DNA from: Luminiphilus sp.
GTDB taxonomy: Bacteria; Pseudomonadota; Gammaproteobacteria; Pseudomonadales; Halieaceae
NCBI GenBank assembly: GCA_029253085.1
Contig: JAQXAF010000036.1
Coordinates: 1 to 33,892, forward strand
Length of the DNA stretch: 33,892 bases
Reading direction: 5' to 3'
A program made the position numbers and the translations under genes. Positions 16,279-24,438 of this stretch are shown here, piece after piece. How positions within the stretch are numbered: position 1 is the stretch's first letter; every line of letters begins with the position of its first letter. Below the pieces are notes generated by a model. It was not told where the DNA came from and did not search any database. It saw only the letters and a program-made list of their open reading frames with translations.

Positions 16279-16740
16279 ATGGAGCAGATTGTTAATAACT
16301 TTTACAGCGCAATAAAGTCTGGGGATAACGAGCGCTTGTGGGCTCTGGTTCACGATGATTTTACGCTTGTGTGCCCAACCCGAGATCATGTCCTGTCAGG
16401 AGTTTACCAAGGAAAGTCGCGTTTTTTTGAGGAGGTGCTTCCCTGCGTCTTTGGTTGCGTTGATCCTGAACAAATTGTTTTCTGCGATGAACACCGCATT
16501 CTCTGCGCAGACGAGACTACCGTCGTGGCCTTGGCGGTGAACAAGGGGAGCGCGCGGTCTGGTGAGCACTATGATCAAGCGTACCTCCATATTTTTAAAT
16601 GCGTTGGGGGGCAGGTTTTAACTTTAATCGAGGGTTTCGACACAGCCCTCGCCAATCGGGCGCTGTGGGGTGACACCGTGGCTTTGTCGGCAGATCAGAG
16701 TTTTACGATGGCCAGTCTGGATGCTTTGGGGTTTGCCTAG
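16279..16740 (+). CDS. NTF2-like / SnoaL-type small protein
   Basis: 153-aa protein that begins VNNFYSAIKSGDNERLWALV, then HDDFTLVCP, GVYQGKSRFFEEVLP and VVALAVNKG. This is the alpha-helix-plus-curved-sheet pattern of the SnoaL/NTF2-like superfamily, used by steroid isomerase-like enzymes, dehydratases, cyclases and many binding proteins. The ATG at 16279 has a TTTGAGGG leader and is preferred to the TTG at 16267. It stands between the divergent DUF1643 gene and the Kor operon, 101 bp before the latter. No catalytic residue set can be named, so the specific function is open; the fold call rests on weak pattern similarity. Confidence 0.65.
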   Translation: MEQIVNNFYSAIKSGDNERLWALVHDDFTLVCPTRDHVLSGVYQGKSRFFEEVLPCVFGCVDPEQIVFCDEHRILCADETTVVALAVNKGSARSGEHYDQAYLHIFKCVGGQVLTLIEGFDTALANRALWGDTVALSADQSFTMASLDALGFA

Positions 16741-16841
16741 TTTCCATTTGGCGAAGTGATAAAACTTAAGATTCATGGCTTTATTTTCTGTAGCACGGTG
16801 TGTAGTGTTGTTAGCGGGGGAATATAAAAAGAAGATGTGCA

Positions 16842-18650
16842 GTGAAAGCAACTGATACCAAAGATCCCGAATATTTCCACAAGGTAGTGGACTGCCAGTA
16901 CGCCTGCCCGGCCCACACACCTGTGCCCGAGTATATTCGCCTTATTGCGGCAGGCCGCTACACCGATGCCTACATGGTTAACTGGGAATCTAATGTGTTT
17001 CCTGGAATCCTAGGGCGTACTTGCGATCGTCCTTGCGAACCGGCCTGTCGTCGCGGTCGAATTGAAGACGAAGCCGTGGCGATTTGTCGGCTCAAGCGTG
17101 TCGCTGCAGACAACAAAGACGACGTTAAGCATCTGCTGCCAACTGTGCCGGTAGAGGGCAACGGCAAGCGTGTGGCCTTGATTGGTGCTGGACCGGCCTC
17201 CCTAACGGTCGCCAGGGACCTCGCGCCCTTGGGTTACCAAATTGACCTTTACGATGATCAGCCGGTAGGTGGCGGCTTTATGCGCAGCCAAATACCGGCG
17301 TTTCGATTGCCTCCCGAGGTGCTAAATGAAGAGGTCGACTTCATTCTTAATATGGGCATTCGACAACATTTTCAAACCTATATCTCAAGCCTTAAGTCGA
17401 TTTTGCAACAGGGATATAACGCCGTGTTTATCGGTACAGGGGCACCTCGGGGTAGCGATTTAGACATTCCAGGGCGAGAGGCCTGTGATAAGTCGATTCA
17501 TGTGGGTATCGATTGGTTGGCGTCGGTCGCTTTTGATCATGTCAGCAAGATAGGCAAACGCGTGCTGGTTCTAGGTGGCGGTAATACCGCTATGGATTGC
17601 TGCCGTACAGCTCGACGCGTGGGAGGTGAGGACGTCAAAGTCGTGGTGCGCTCAGAGTTCGCCCGAATGAAAGCATCGGCCTGGGAAATTGAAGACGCCG
17701 CCGGTGAAGATATCCCCATTATCAATAACCATGTACCCAAAGAATTTGTCCATGAAGACGGTGTTCTTAAGGGCATGCGCTTCACCGTGGTCGATGTTGT
17801 TTATGACGCTGAGGGCAATCGCGAATTAGTGCCGACGGGGGAAGAGGTATTTTTTGAGGCAGACGACGTTATCATTGCCATCGGTCAAGACAATGCCTTT
17901 CCCTGGATTGAACGCAATCTTGGCATCGAATTTGGAAAGTGGGACATGCCCGTAGTCGATAAAACCACGTTCCAGAGTACCTTGAAAAAAGTATTCTTGG
18001 GTGGCGATGCGGCATTTGGTCCAGAAAATATCATCACCGCCGTCGCTCACGGCCATCAGGCTGCCATCTCCATTGACCTGTTTTTAAAGGGAGAGCGAGT
18101 CGAAAATCGCTTGGCCCCCGGGGTGACCTTGGTCAGCCAGAAAATGGGCGTACACGAATGGAGTTACGACAGCGAAGTCTCAAACGACGATCGCTACCCC
18201 GTACCTCACGTGAGCAAGGAAAAAGCGCTGCGAGACCGCAAGCTCGAGGTTGAACTGGGCTTTGATATCGAGGTCGCTTATCAGGAGGCCGAGCGCTGCC
18301 TAAATTGTGACGTTCAGACGGTATTTACAACCTCTAAGTGCATTGAGTGCGATGCTTGCGTTGATATTTGTCCTACAGACTGTATTAACTTTATTAATAA
18401 CGATGCTGAACCTGCACTGCGCCAGGCATTGCGCCGTCCCGCGAAACGTGAGGATCAGGATTTGTACGTTTCGACAGCGTTGCCTCAAACAAAACGGGTC
18501 ATGGTGAAAGACGAAGATGTCTGTTTGCACTGTGGGCTCTGTGCCGAACGATGTCCCACGGGTGCATGGGATATGCAGCGATTTTTTTATAGTGTTACCA
18601 AGGCTGGAAGCTCATGCAAGCAAAGCAGTCCGTCAATGACTTCGTCATAA
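16842..18650 (+). CDS. FAD/iron-sulfur NAD(P)-linked subunit of a 2-oxoacid oxidoreductase (GltD-like)
   Basis: 602-aa flavoprotein. The N-terminal region resembles glutamate synthase small subunit, with cysteines at 18, 22, 61, 65 and 69 (CDRPCEPAC) for Fe-S binding. It is followed by an FAD-type Rossmann fold (VALIGAGPASLTVARDL), an NAD(P) Rossmann fold (VLVLGGGNTAMDCCRTARR) and GDAAFGPENIITAVAHG. The C-terminus adds a two-cluster ferredoxin domain: CIECDACVDICP (500-511) and CLHCGLCAERCP (561-572). In 2-oxoglutarate:NADP+ oxidoreductase of Azoarcus, a three-subunit enzyme with a comparable Fe-S flavoprotein has been described (from memory), so this subunit likely passes electrons from the Kor active site to NAD(P)+. 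The 3' end overlaps korA by 37 nt, implying coupled translation. Confidence 0.88.
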   Translation: MKATDTKDPEYFHKVVDCQYACPAHTPVPEYIRLIAAGRYTDAYMVNWESNVFPGILGRTCDRPCEPACRRGRIEDEAVAICRLKRVAADNKDDVKHLLPTVPVEGNGKRVALIGAGPASLTVARDLAPLGYQIDLYDDQPVGGGFMRSQIPAFRLPPEVLNEEVDFILNMGIRQHFQTYISSLKSILQQGYNAVFIGTGAPRGSDLDIPGREACDKSIHVGIDWLASVAFDHVSKIGKRVLVLGGGNTAMDCCRTARRVGGEDVKVVVRSEFARMKASAWEIEDAAGEDIPIINNHVPKEFVHEDGVLKGMRFTVVDVVYDAEGNRELVPTGEEVFFEADDVIIAIGQDNAFPWIERNLGIEFGKWDMPVVDKTTFQSTLKKVFLGGDAAFGPENIITAVAHGHQAAISIDLFLKGERVENRLAPGVTLVSQKMGVHEWSYDSEVSNDDRYPVPHVSKEKALRDRKLEVELGFDIEVAYQEAERCLNCDVQTVFTTSKCIECDACVDICPTDCINFINNDAEPALRQALRRPAKREDQDLYVSTALPQTKRVMVKDEDVCLHCGLCAERCPTGAWDMQRFFYSVTKAGSSCKQSSPSMTSS

Positions 18651-20494
18651 AATTTGCCAACGTCAATGGCACAGGCTCTGCCAGTGCCAACAGCATGTTT
18701 GCCAAAGCGATTTTCCGGATGGGAATTCCGGTGAGTCCCCGAAATATATTTCCTTCTAACATTCAGGGGATGCCCACTTGGTACGAGGTGCGTGTTAGCC
18801 AGGATGGCTACTTAGGGCGACGCGGCGGTATCGATATTATGGTAAGCGTAAACCCTCAGAGTATTAAGCGTGATGTGGCTGAGGTGGAGTCCGGAGGGTA
18901 TTTTATCTACGACTCGACGAAGCCCCTCGACTTACGTTTAATAAGAGATGACATAACCTACTTTGGCATTCCTTTCACGGATATTTGTTTGCGTGAATAC
19001 ACCGATGCGCGACAACGGCTGTTGTTCAAGAACGTAATTTACGTTGGTGCGTTGTCGGCGTTATTGAACATTGATTTTAACGTGCTCAAAGATCTTGTGG
19101 CCGATCAATTTAAAGGGAAGGAAAAGCTGATAACGCCCAACATCTACGCTCTTGAGCTGGGCTACCAATATGCCGTTACCCACTTTGATTGCCCCATCGG
19201 CATTCATTTGGAGCGGGGACATAAGCTTGCCAAGCACATTGAAGACTTTGACAATATTTTAATGGACGGTAACACCGCTGCGGCTTTAGGCGCTGTTTAT
19301 GCCGGTGCGACGGTGGCCGCTTGGTACCCCATTACGCCATCCACCTCAGTGGTCGATGCCTTTGACAAGTATTGTCGCCGTCTGCGGATAGACCCCGGTA
19401 CCGGCAAGAAAAATTACGCGATTATTCAGGCTGAAGATGAACTGTCTGCTTTAGGTATGGTCATTGGGGCCAACTGGAACGGAGCCCGAGCCTTTACGGC
19501 GACTAGCGGTCCCGGTGTTTCGCTGATGAGCGAGTTTCTTGGCCTTGCCTATTTTGCCGAGGTTCCTACCGTGCTGATCGATGTTCAGCGCGCGGGCCCT
19601 TCGACGGGTATGCCAACACGTACGCAGCAGTCTGATGTGTTGATGGCTGCTTACGCCTCCCATGGCGATACTAAACATGTATTGCTGTTTCCAGCGACAC
19701 CTGCAGAGTGCTTTAGCATGACGGTAGAAGCGTTCGATCTGGCAGAGCGTTTGCAGACCCCGATCATAATTATGAGCGACCTTGATCTTGGTATGAATGA
19801 GTGGATGTCGCCACCCTTAGAGTTTGACGCCGACTTTAAATACGATCGGGGTAAGGTCCTCAGCGCTGCCGATCTCGACAATATGGAAGAGCGGTTCGGG
19901 CGTTATAAGGATGTCGATGGTGACGGTATTCCGTACCGAACATATCCTGGAGTGCACCCTGATAAAGGGGCCTATTTTACCCGGGGAACCTCACGGGACG
20001 AATACGCGGCCTATACCGAAGATGGCGATGAATATGTCCGTAATATGGATCGCTTGCTAAGAAAGTTTGAGACGGCCAAGGGTCTTGTGCCAGAGCCAAA
20101 AATTAAGCAGTCCGAAATGGAAACGCGTTACGGCGCCGTATTTTTTGGCACTACTGCGTCACCGGCTTACGAGGCGATTGAGATTCTCGAAAAAGAGGGG
20201 ATTGATCTCGATACCATGCGAATTCGATCCTTTCCCTTCAATCATGAAGTCGAGCAGTTTATTCGCGAGCACGATCGTATTTTTGTTATTGAACAAAATC
20301 GAGATGGTCAGATGCGGCGTCTGATGCTCAATGAGACTAGCGTCCCAGCGAAGGAAAAATTCATTCCTATTCTTGAATATAACGGATTACCTGTAACGGC
20401 TAGAAAAATTGCAGGCATGATTCGAAACTATGTGACCCACGGCAATGTCACACCGCTGACGCGGCGCACGGCTGCTGAGGAGATAAGTGCATGA
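18614..20494 (+). CDS. korA: 2-oxoacid:acceptor oxidoreductase, fused gamma-alpha subunit (KorA)
   Basis: 626-aa fused gamma-alpha subunit of the thiamine-diphosphate oxidoreductase family that cleaves 2-oxoacids oxidatively to acyl-CoA, here most likely 2-oxoglutarate to succinyl-CoA. The gamma domain (about 1-195) begins FANVNGTGSASANSMFAKA and contains PSNIQGMPTWYEVRVS. The alpha domain follows with YPITPSTSVVDAF (about 237-249), FTATSGPGVSLMSEFLGLA, VDVQR-like VLIDVQRAGPSTGMPTRTQQ, and a C-terminal domain ending near EYNGLPVTARKIAGMI. The start ATG has GGAAG just upstream inside the preceding gene; the stop overlaps korB by 4 nt (ATGA). Substrate assignment to 2-oxoglutarate rests on overall KorA-like wording; other branched 2-oxoacids are possible. 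Confidence 0.9.
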   Translation: MQAKQSVNDFVIKFANVNGTGSASANSMFAKAIFRMGIPVSPRNIFPSNIQGMPTWYEVRVSQDGYLGRRGGIDIMVSVNPQSIKRDVAEVESGGYFIYDSTKPLDLRLIRDDITYFGIPFTDICLREYTDARQRLLFKNVIYVGALSALLNIDFNVLKDLVADQFKGKEKLITPNIYALELGYQYAVTHFDCPIGIHLERGHKLAKHIEDFDNILMDGNTAAALGAVYAGATVAAWYPITPSTSVVDAFDKYCRRLRIDPGTGKKNYAIIQAEDELSALGMVIGANWNGARAFTATSGPGVSLMSEFLGLAYFAEVPTVLIDVQRAGPSTGMPTRTQQSDVLMAAYASHGDTKHVLLFPATPAECFSMTVEAFDLAERLQTPIIIMSDLDLGMNEWMSPPLEFDADFKYDRGKVLSAADLDNMEERFGRYKDVDGDGIPYRTYPGVHPDKGAYFTRGTSRDEYAAYTEDGDEYVRNMDRLLRKFETAKGLVPEPKIKQSEMETRYGAVFFGTTASPAYEAIEILEKEGIDLDTMRIRSFPFNHEVEQFIREHDRIFVIEQNRDGQMRRLMLNETSVPAKEKFIPILEYNGLPVTARKIAGMIRNYVTHGNVTPLTRRTAAEEISA

Positions 20495-21540
20495 CATTTG
20501 TAAAACCGGCCTTTCGACATCCTGATGCCCCCATTAATGAGTTGGGTCGCTCTAGGCAAGATTACGAGGGTGGTTTATCCACACTTTGTGCGGGCTGCGG
20601 GCACGACTCCGTAAGTGCTGCAATTATTGATGCGTGTTTTGAGCTCAATATCGAGCCCCACAAGGTGGCCAAGTTATCGGGCATTGGTTGCTCTTCGAAA
20701 ACGCCTGCCTATTTTTTGTCTGGCTCTCACAGTTTTAATAGCGTCCATGGACGTATGCCCTCGGTAGCAACCGGAGCTAACCTTGCCAACCGTGATCTTA
20801 TTTACATCGGTATATCGGGCGACGGAGATACCGCCTCCATAGGGCTGGGACAGTTTGCGCACGTCGTGCGACGCAATCTGAACATGACGTATATCGTCGA
20901 AAATAATGGCTGCTACGGTCTGACTAAAGGCCAAGACTCCGCCACGATGGATACAGGGTCGCCGAATAAAAAGGGTGACATCAACATGTATTCACCGATT
21001 GACCTTGCTCGACTCGCCATAGAGATCGGTGCCACTTTTGTCGGTCGTAGCTTCTCTGGAGATAAACAGCAGCTTATTCCCTTGATTAAGGCTGCCATCA
21101 GTCACCGCGGTTTCGCGCTACTAGACGTGGTATCGCCCTGTGTCACCTTTAACAATCACACCGAGTCCACTAAAAGTTATGAGCATATGCGCAGCGCCAA
21201 TACGGATATGCCGGTCGATTTTGTTCCCATGCGTCAAGAAATCACTGCGACCTATGATTCAGGAGCGACTTGTGAAGTGTGTATGCATGACGGTTCGGTA
21301 GTGCGACTGTACAAACAGGACAATGACTACGATATTGAAGATCGCCAGTCGGCATTGGAGGCGACGAGCCATTATGCCAAGGAGGGAAAAATTCTTACGG
21401 GTTTACTTTACATCCAGCGCGACAGTGAAGAGCTGCACGACGTTCTCGACACGGCCCGGCGTCCGCTTAATTCAATGAATGAGCTGCAATTGTGTCCTGG
21501 TCCGCGCTTTCTTGACTCGATTAACGCCGGTTTGCGCTGA
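20491..21540 (+). CDS. korB: 2-oxoacid:acceptor oxidoreductase beta subunit (KorB)
   Basis: 349-aa thiamine-diphosphate-binding beta subunit. Cysteines for its [4Fe-4S] cluster are visible: Cys33 and Cys36 in TLCAGCGH, one in SGIGCSSK and one in VVSPCVTFNNH. The ThDP/Mg motif is GDGDTASIGLGQFAH followed by NMTYIVENNGCYGLTKGQ. HGRMPSVATGANLAN is also typical of KorB. It overlaps korA by 4 nt and completes a three-gene operon with the Fe-S flavoprotein and KorA. The complex should form succinyl-CoA (or a homologue) with electrons going to ferredoxin or NAD(P). A small membrane-protein gene follows 21 nt later and may be co-transcribed. Confidence 0.92.
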   Translation: MTFVKPAFRHPDAPINELGRSRQDYEGGLSTLCAGCGHDSVSAAIIDACFELNIEPHKVAKLSGIGCSSKTPAYFLSGSHSFNSVHGRMPSVATGANLANRDLIYIGISGDGDTASIGLGQFAHVVRRNLNMTYIVENNGCYGLTKGQDSATMDTGSPNKKGDINMYSPIDLARLAIEIGATFVGRSFSGDKQQLIPLIKAAISHRGFALLDVVSPCVTFNNHTESTKSYEHMRSANTDMPVDFVPMRQEITATYDSGATCEVCMHDGSVVRLYKQDNDYDIEDRQSALEATSHYAKEGKILTGLLYIQRDSEELHDVLDTARRPLNSMNELQLCPGPRFLDSINAGLR

Positions 21541-21561
21541 TCGATAGGGTTTCCTAAAACG

Positions 21562-21948
21562 ATGTTTCCTAGCTCAGTGAAAAAGCGTATCAGTGACGTA
21601 CTCGCGTGGTCGGGTTTTGTAGCGCTTATTTTTTGTTTTTTATCTTTTGTGATGCCTTTTTTAGACATCTCGGGTGTCATTCATCAACTTCTCGATACCT
21701 ATGACGAAGTGAGTAACTGCGGTTCACAACGCTGCGAAGCTCAGTTAAGTATCGAGGGTTTGCCTGAGCGCCAGGGGTGGTTGGGAAATGTGCAGGTTTA
21801 TCTCGCCGCTTGGCGCTATGAAGCATTCTTGATTTGGTTGGGTGTTGGTATTTTCCAGAGCTTCTTTATTCGATCGTTTCGACTGTTGCCGTGGCGGCCG
21901 GTTATCGTGCGTATTGTCACCCGAGTACCGCTAGAAGATATCGATTGA
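21562..21948 (+). CDS. Small two-TM membrane protein of unknown function
   Basis: 128-aa protein I do not recognise. After a basic start (VKKRISDVLAW) comes a hydrophobic helix FVALIFCFLSFVMPFLDI, then about 60 residues of mainly polar sequence with a Cys pair (NCGSQRCEAQ), a second hydrophobic stretch AFLIWLGVGIFQSFFI, and a basic C-terminus RSFRLLPWRP. This predicts two membrane helices with a loop that would lie in the periplasm, where the Cys pair could form a disulfide. The gene begins 21 nt after korB on the same strand, so it may be read from the Kor promoter, though no functional tie is evident. Confidence 0.6.
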   Translation: MFPSSVKKRISDVLAWSGFVALIFCFLSFVMPFLDISGVIHQLLDTYDEVSNCGSQRCEAQLSIEGLPERQGWLGNVQVYLAAWRYEAFLIWLGVGIFQSFFIRSFRLLPWRPVIVRIVTRVPLEDID

Positions 21949-21991
21949 TACTTTGGCCGGGCAGGTTCTATGGTTCTTTTCTGCGGTGAGC

Positions 21992-22049
21992 CGCGCTTTA
22001 AACCGGCACTTAACTTGCACCGCCTTGACTCACCGCCCTTTAAAGCGCG
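21992..22049. repeat. 11-bp perfect inverted repeat between convergent genes
   Basis: CGCGCTTTAAA (21992-22002) and TTTAAAGCGCG (22039-22049) are exact reverse complements 36 nt apart, in the 214-bp gap between the convergent membrane-protein and TerB-like genes. A smaller hairpin, GCGG-TGAG-CCGC (21983-21994), overlaps the left arm. No T-run follows, so a classical intrinsic terminator is not supported, but a bidirectional transcript end-structure is possible. No gene is seen in 21949-22162. Confidence 0.5.
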
Positions 22050-22162
22050 CTTCACTGAGCAACCCCTCAAGCCGCGGTTATTGTTTTAAATCTGCACCGC
22101 GCGGGGGCGTCTAAATTCAACTGAGTTTGTTCTGCACCCAAACATTATTGGCCTGAAGTTTC

Positions 22163-22606
22163 TTAGGTGGGTTTGGCCTGATGCTTCATGCGCATCAAGT
22201 CGGAGTGGGAGACGTACAGGAGGTCTGCCACTTTTCGAATTAAATGCTCTTCATACTTGTCGAGTTGGTCATCGCTAAAGGCGATCTGCCACATTAGACC
22301 GATTAATTGGCATCTTTCCTCGGGTTCACACGCGTCTACGATGACTCGGGTAAATTCGTGCAGAGAGACGGCGTCACTCGACCGCTCGGCAGCCAGGCTC
22401 TCAAGGGCCGTGAGACCCTCGTCATCAAGATTAAACGTGTTCCGAAGAAGTTGTAGAAGTGCTGCGCGTTCGTCGTTACTAAAGTCGGCGTCAGCTTTTG
22501 CCACTTCAATTAATAGGGCCGCGGAAGCGAGCTGCCTAGCGTCGTTTGTTGCGGCCTGGGGTTCCGCTTGGCTTGCGGAGAATAGCTCTATTATTTTACC
22601 AATCAT
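22163..22606 (-). CDS. TerB-like (tellurite-resistance TerB domain) protein
   Basis: 147-aa all-helical cytoplasmic protein. The family pattern is visible: ASAALLIEVAKADADFSNDE followed by RAALLQLLRNTF, a central helix, then RCQLIGLMWQIAFSDDQLDK and YEEHLIRKVADLLYVSHSDL. The two acidic turns (ADADFSNDE and FSDDQLDKYE) are the conserved metal-binding-like positions of the TerB/DUF fold. Despite the family name, stand-alone members are widespread and no tellurite operon (TerC/D/E) is here, so a resistance role is not supported. The start lies 15 nt after the cysteine synthase stop on the same strand; the two are probably co-transcribed. Confidence 0.8.
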   Translation of the reverse strand: MIGKIIELFSASQAEPQAATNDARQLASAALLIEVAKADADFSNDERAALLQLLRNTFNLDDEGLTALESLAAERSSDAVSLHEFTRVIVDACEPEERCQLIGLMWQIAFSDDQLDKYEEHLIRKVADLLYVSHSDLMRMKHQAKPT

Positions 22607-22621
22607 GTGTGAGTCCTAGAA

Positions 22622-23674
22622 TTAACTGTCGGCAAGCGCCTGTTCCTCTGGTGTCATTTCCGCCGGAATCGCCTCAAACAGGGGTGTTGAGAGATAGCGC
22701 TCACCGGTATCGGGCAGCATAACCAGCATGACTGAACCGGCTTCAGCATCGGCAGCGACTTCCATGGCAGTCGCTAGGGTCGAGCCACCTGAAACTCCAG
22801 TGAGTATGCCTTCTTCCATGGCCAGCCTTTTGGCCCAAGTCATTCCGTCCTCGGCATCAACCGGTCGAATTTCATCGAAGCCGTTGTGATCAATGCTTTC
22901 CTGCAGAACCAGCGGAATAAAGTCGGGTGTCCAGCCTTGGATGAGGTGGGGAGACCAGGCGGGGTGACTACCATTGGGTGATCCGTCGTCGTTGCGAGCC
23001 TGAGCTTCTCCTGATCCTATCAGAGTCGCTGTATGGGGCTCGGAGAGTATGATTTTGCATTCGGGACGCTCCTTGCGAAGCACTCGCGCGACGCCTGAGA
23101 CGGTCCCGCCAGTCCCATAACCCGAGACCCAGTAATCGAGTCGCGAGTCGGCAAAATCAGCCACGATTTCGGGGCCTGTTGTCGCCTCATGAATATCGGC
23201 ATTGGCATTCGACTCAAACTGGGCGGCAAAGAACCAGCCATTATCAGCTGCAAGCTGGCGCGCCTTACGATACATGCCAATGCCTTTTTCGGCCTTGGGC
23301 GTCAGTACAACTTTGGCACCGAGAAAGCGCATAAGCCGCCGGCGCTCTATTGAAAAGCTGTCTGCCATTGTGATCACGAGAGGATATCCTCGGGCTGCAC
23401 AAACCATGGCCAGTCCGATGCCCGTATTACCTGAGGTGGCCTCGACAACCGTTTGTCCGGGCTTGAGTTGGCCGCTGCGCTCGGCGGATTCGATAATATT
23501 GAGTGCCAGTCGATCTTTCACGGAGCCCAGTGGGTTGAAGGATTCGACTTTTACATAAATCTCTACGTGGTCCGGCGCTATGCGATTAAGTTTAACGCAG
23601 GGTGTATCGCCTACTGTGCGCGTGATGTCGCCGTAGCGTTGTCCTCTACCCTGAGTTTGATAAATATCAGACAC
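22622..23674 (-). CDS. cysK: Cysteine synthase A (O-acetylserine sulfhydrylase)
   Basis: 350-aa PLP enzyme (fold type II) that makes cysteine from O-acetylserine and sulfide in the cytoplasm. The PLP lysine is Lys53 in NPLGSVKDRLA; EATSGNTGIGLAM (78-90) binds the substrate carboxylate; GYGTGGTVSGVARVL is the phosphate loop; GVSGGSTLATAM lies near the C-terminus. An open frame extends to 23770, but I chose the GTG at 23672-23674 (VSDIYQTQG), preceded by GGGAG; the upstream extension has no family match. Length is slightly above typical CysK because of the C-terminal extension PEEQALADS. Promoter must lie in 23675-23871, where I see no other gene. First gene of a pair with the TerB-like protein. 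Confidence 0.92.
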   Translation of the reverse strand: MSDIYQTQGRGQRYGDITRTVGDTPCVKLNRIAPDHVEIYVKVESFNPLGSVKDRLALNIIESAERSGQLKPGQTVVEATSGNTGIGLAMVCAARGYPLVITMADSFSIERRRLMRFLGAKVVLTPKAEKGIGMYRKARQLAADNGWFFAAQFESNANADIHEATTGPEIVADFADSRLDYWVSGYGTGGTVSGVARVLRKERPECKIILSEPHTATLIGSGEAQARNDDGSPNGSHPAWSPHLIQGWTPDFIPLVLQESIDHNGFDEIRPVDAEDGMTWAKRLAMEEGILTGVSGGSTLATAMEVAADAEAGSVMLVMLPDTGERYLSTPLFEAIPAEMTPEEQALADS

Positions 23675-23871
23675 GTTTTTTCTCCCTAGGCTATGTTTTG
23701 TTATGTCACCCGAGCGTCGCGTCCCATTGTATTGGCAGCGGCGATCTGATGTGTTGAATAAGGGTCTCACATCGACCCATAGGTTCGCGCTTCAAAATGT
23801 GTGACAGCGCCTTTTTCCTCGGCCTCTTGCCTTTCATAGGTGGCAAAGTGTCGCGGGTCATTAAATTTCGC

Positions 23872-24240
23872 TCAGAACAGTGCTAGTGCCATTTTAATCA
23901 AAACGAGTACCGAGCCTCCCCAGACGATTGAGCGAATAATCGGTGTCCCCAAGACATAGAGGATTAGATAGACTCCGCGCAATGAAAGCCAATACATTGC
24001 CAAACTGCCTGTATCAATACCTTCTATCTTGAGCAGCAGAGCAATAGTGATGAACGCGGGTAATGATTCCATATAATTGGCTGCGGCTCGCTTGGAACGC
24101 TGTGCCAAAACCGATAGCTCCACCACGTCATCACGGGCACCTAGCAGCCATTTCCCGTGGGCTAAGCTAAACACCATGGGCACTAACCAGACGTGAACCA
24201 GTAGCAGCATCAATGCAAAAATAATTTCAACATTTAGCAT
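23872..24240 (-). CDS. MAPEG-family membrane protein
   Basis: 122-aa integral membrane protein with about four hydrophobic helices: an N-terminal segment from IIFALMLLLVHVWLVPMVF, one around LPAFITIALLLKI, one around YLILYVLGTPII and a C-terminal one SVLVLIKMALALF. The loop QRSKRAAANYMESLPAF matches the conserved basic/Asn-rich motif of the MAPEG family (membrane-associated eicosanoid and glutathione metabolism). Bacterial members are mostly uncharacterised; some have glutathione-transferase activity. It diverges from the Baeyer-Villiger monooxygenase gene, sharing an upstream region with a palindromic site at 24271-24283, and may be controlled together with it. AGAGG precedes the ATG. Confidence 0.82.
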   Translation of the reverse strand: MLNVEIIFALMLLLVHVWLVPMVFSLAHGKWLLGARDDVVELSVLAQRSKRAAANYMESLPAFITIALLLKIEGIDTGSLAMYWLSLRGVYLILYVLGTPIIRSIVWGGSVLVLIKMALALF

Positions 24241-24270
24241 GATAAAAACCTCTGTTATTGTTTGGTTTGT

Positions 24271-24283
24271 TAGGTTAAACCTA
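24271..24283. promoter_or_regulatory. Palindromic operator-like site between MAPEG and BVMO genes
   Basis: TAGGTT-A-AACCTA is a perfect 6+6 palindrome with a single central base, lying 31-43 bp upstream of the MAPEG start in the divergent region. A related shorter palindrome, GGTAACC, follows at 24287-24293. The position overlaps where the leftward promoter should be, and size and symmetry suit a TetR- or MarR-type dimer. No regulator gene adjoins it. Confidence 0.4.
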
Positions 24284-24438
24284 TCAGGTAACCATCGATT
24301 CTTACAGCACTGTGTTTGACCATAAACCCACTTGCAGTGATGCCGCGGTTTTTTACTGCCATTACTTTATGGGGTAGGTCAGCAAAGATGGGCGTTCGGG
24401 GCGTGTTGGGCGATGAATTGGAAATAGTGGAGGGGTAT

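Noticed and set aside
22163-22606. Tellurite-resistance determinant
   Set aside because: Only a TerB-like domain is present; no other ter genes are nearby and stand-alone TerB proteins are common.
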